Origin: Caldilineaceae bacterium
GTDB taxonomy: Bacteria; Chloroflexota; Anaerolineae; Caldilineales; Caldilineaceae
DNA: 64,000 bases
Direction: 5' to 3'
NCBI GenBank assembly: GCA_020634755.1
Contig: JACKBC010000016.1
Span: 1-64,000, forward strand
In this document: positions 63,953-64,000 of the stretch, piece after piece
How positions within the stretch are numbered: position 1 is the stretch's first letter
Layout of the letters: the number at the start of each line of letters is the position of its first letter
The notes under the pieces: model-generated
What the model saw: only the letters and a program-made list of their open reading frames with translations
Database searches by the model: none
Told to the model about the DNA's origin: nothing
Program-made: the position numbers and the translations under genes

Positions 63953-64000
63953 ATGGCAAACCAAATCGCCGTTGAGCTTTATACCAATGTTATCGGCTAC
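63953..64000 (+). CDS. Start of a gene cut by the window end
   Basis: AAAAGGAAATCGC precedes an ATG at 63953; the frame MANQIAVELYTNVIGY is open to the last base. Sixteen residues are too few to name the product. The hairpin at 63866-63896 ends 56 bases before it. Confidence 0.55.
   Translation, partial: MANQIAVELYTNVIGY

Overview
The window is bacterial chromosome, mostly GC-rich. The gene content points to a Chloroflexota-like organism (Anaerolineae/Caldilineae type): long secreted proteins with Thr-Pro linkers, a DUF3124 lipoprotein inside the purine cluster, a DUF2089/SHOCT-like cluster, many DinB-fold proteins and several families of short palindromic repeats. This placement is inferred from content; there is no rRNA or other marker gene here.

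Layout. 1-10.5 kb holds catabolic and accessory genes: an amidohydrolase cut by the window edge, a pyrophosphatase-like protein, an M20 deacylase, a DUF4058 protein, a rhodanese whose active-site Cys codon is an in-frame TGA, a sulfotransferase, an AraC/GyrI regulator, a Gfo/Idh/MocA oxidoreductase, DUF1697 and a frameshifted enolase-superfamily gene. 11.1-14.0 kb is a three-gene Zn/Mn ABC transporter operon. 14.8-26.7 kb (minus strand) is a nearly complete de novo IMP cluster in transcription order purL-purQ-purC-purE-purK-DUF3124-purF-purD-purM-purN; purB and purH are not here. 27.2-38.4 kb holds an aldo/keto reductase, a methyltransferase, an S41 protease with SH3 domains, a second Gfo/Idh/MocA enzyme, a GIY-YIG protein and a 1502-residue secreted beta-helix protein.

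38.9-45.8 kb is visibly AT-richer than its flanks and looks like a transferred defence island. A tight plus-strand run encodes a DNA methyltransferase, a sigma-70-like protein, a small HTH-like protein, an ImmA/IrrE metalloprotease, a NurA-like nuclease candidate and a HerA-type ATPase, followed by a stand-alone nucleotidyltransferase. I do not recognise this combination as a named system. My reading is a modification and nuclease/translocase pair carrying its own regulatory module. A decayed membrane-protein gene marks the right edge.

46.6-54.6 kb returns to host-like composition: SDR, ketopantoate reductase-like enzyme, acyl-CoA synthetase, MFS transporter, RidA, tandem GNAT and an FAD-dependent oxidoreductase. 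55.2-58.1 kb is a four-gene set sharing one small SHOCT-like module, at the C-terminus of a DUF2089 regulator and at the N-terminus of one pentapeptide-repeat and two HG-repeat proteins. 58.5-63.8 kb is an accumulation of DinB-fold proteins with DUF1801, VOC and hypothetical proteins, each with its own Shine-Dalgarno site.

Dispersed DNA elements are prominent: an 80-bp palindromic element present six times (three in a 90-bp-period tandem array), a 77-bp element, a 93-bp element and REP-like hairpins with a TTCGACA(A/G)GCTCAG core. No rRNA, tRNA, CRISPR array, integrase or transposase was found.
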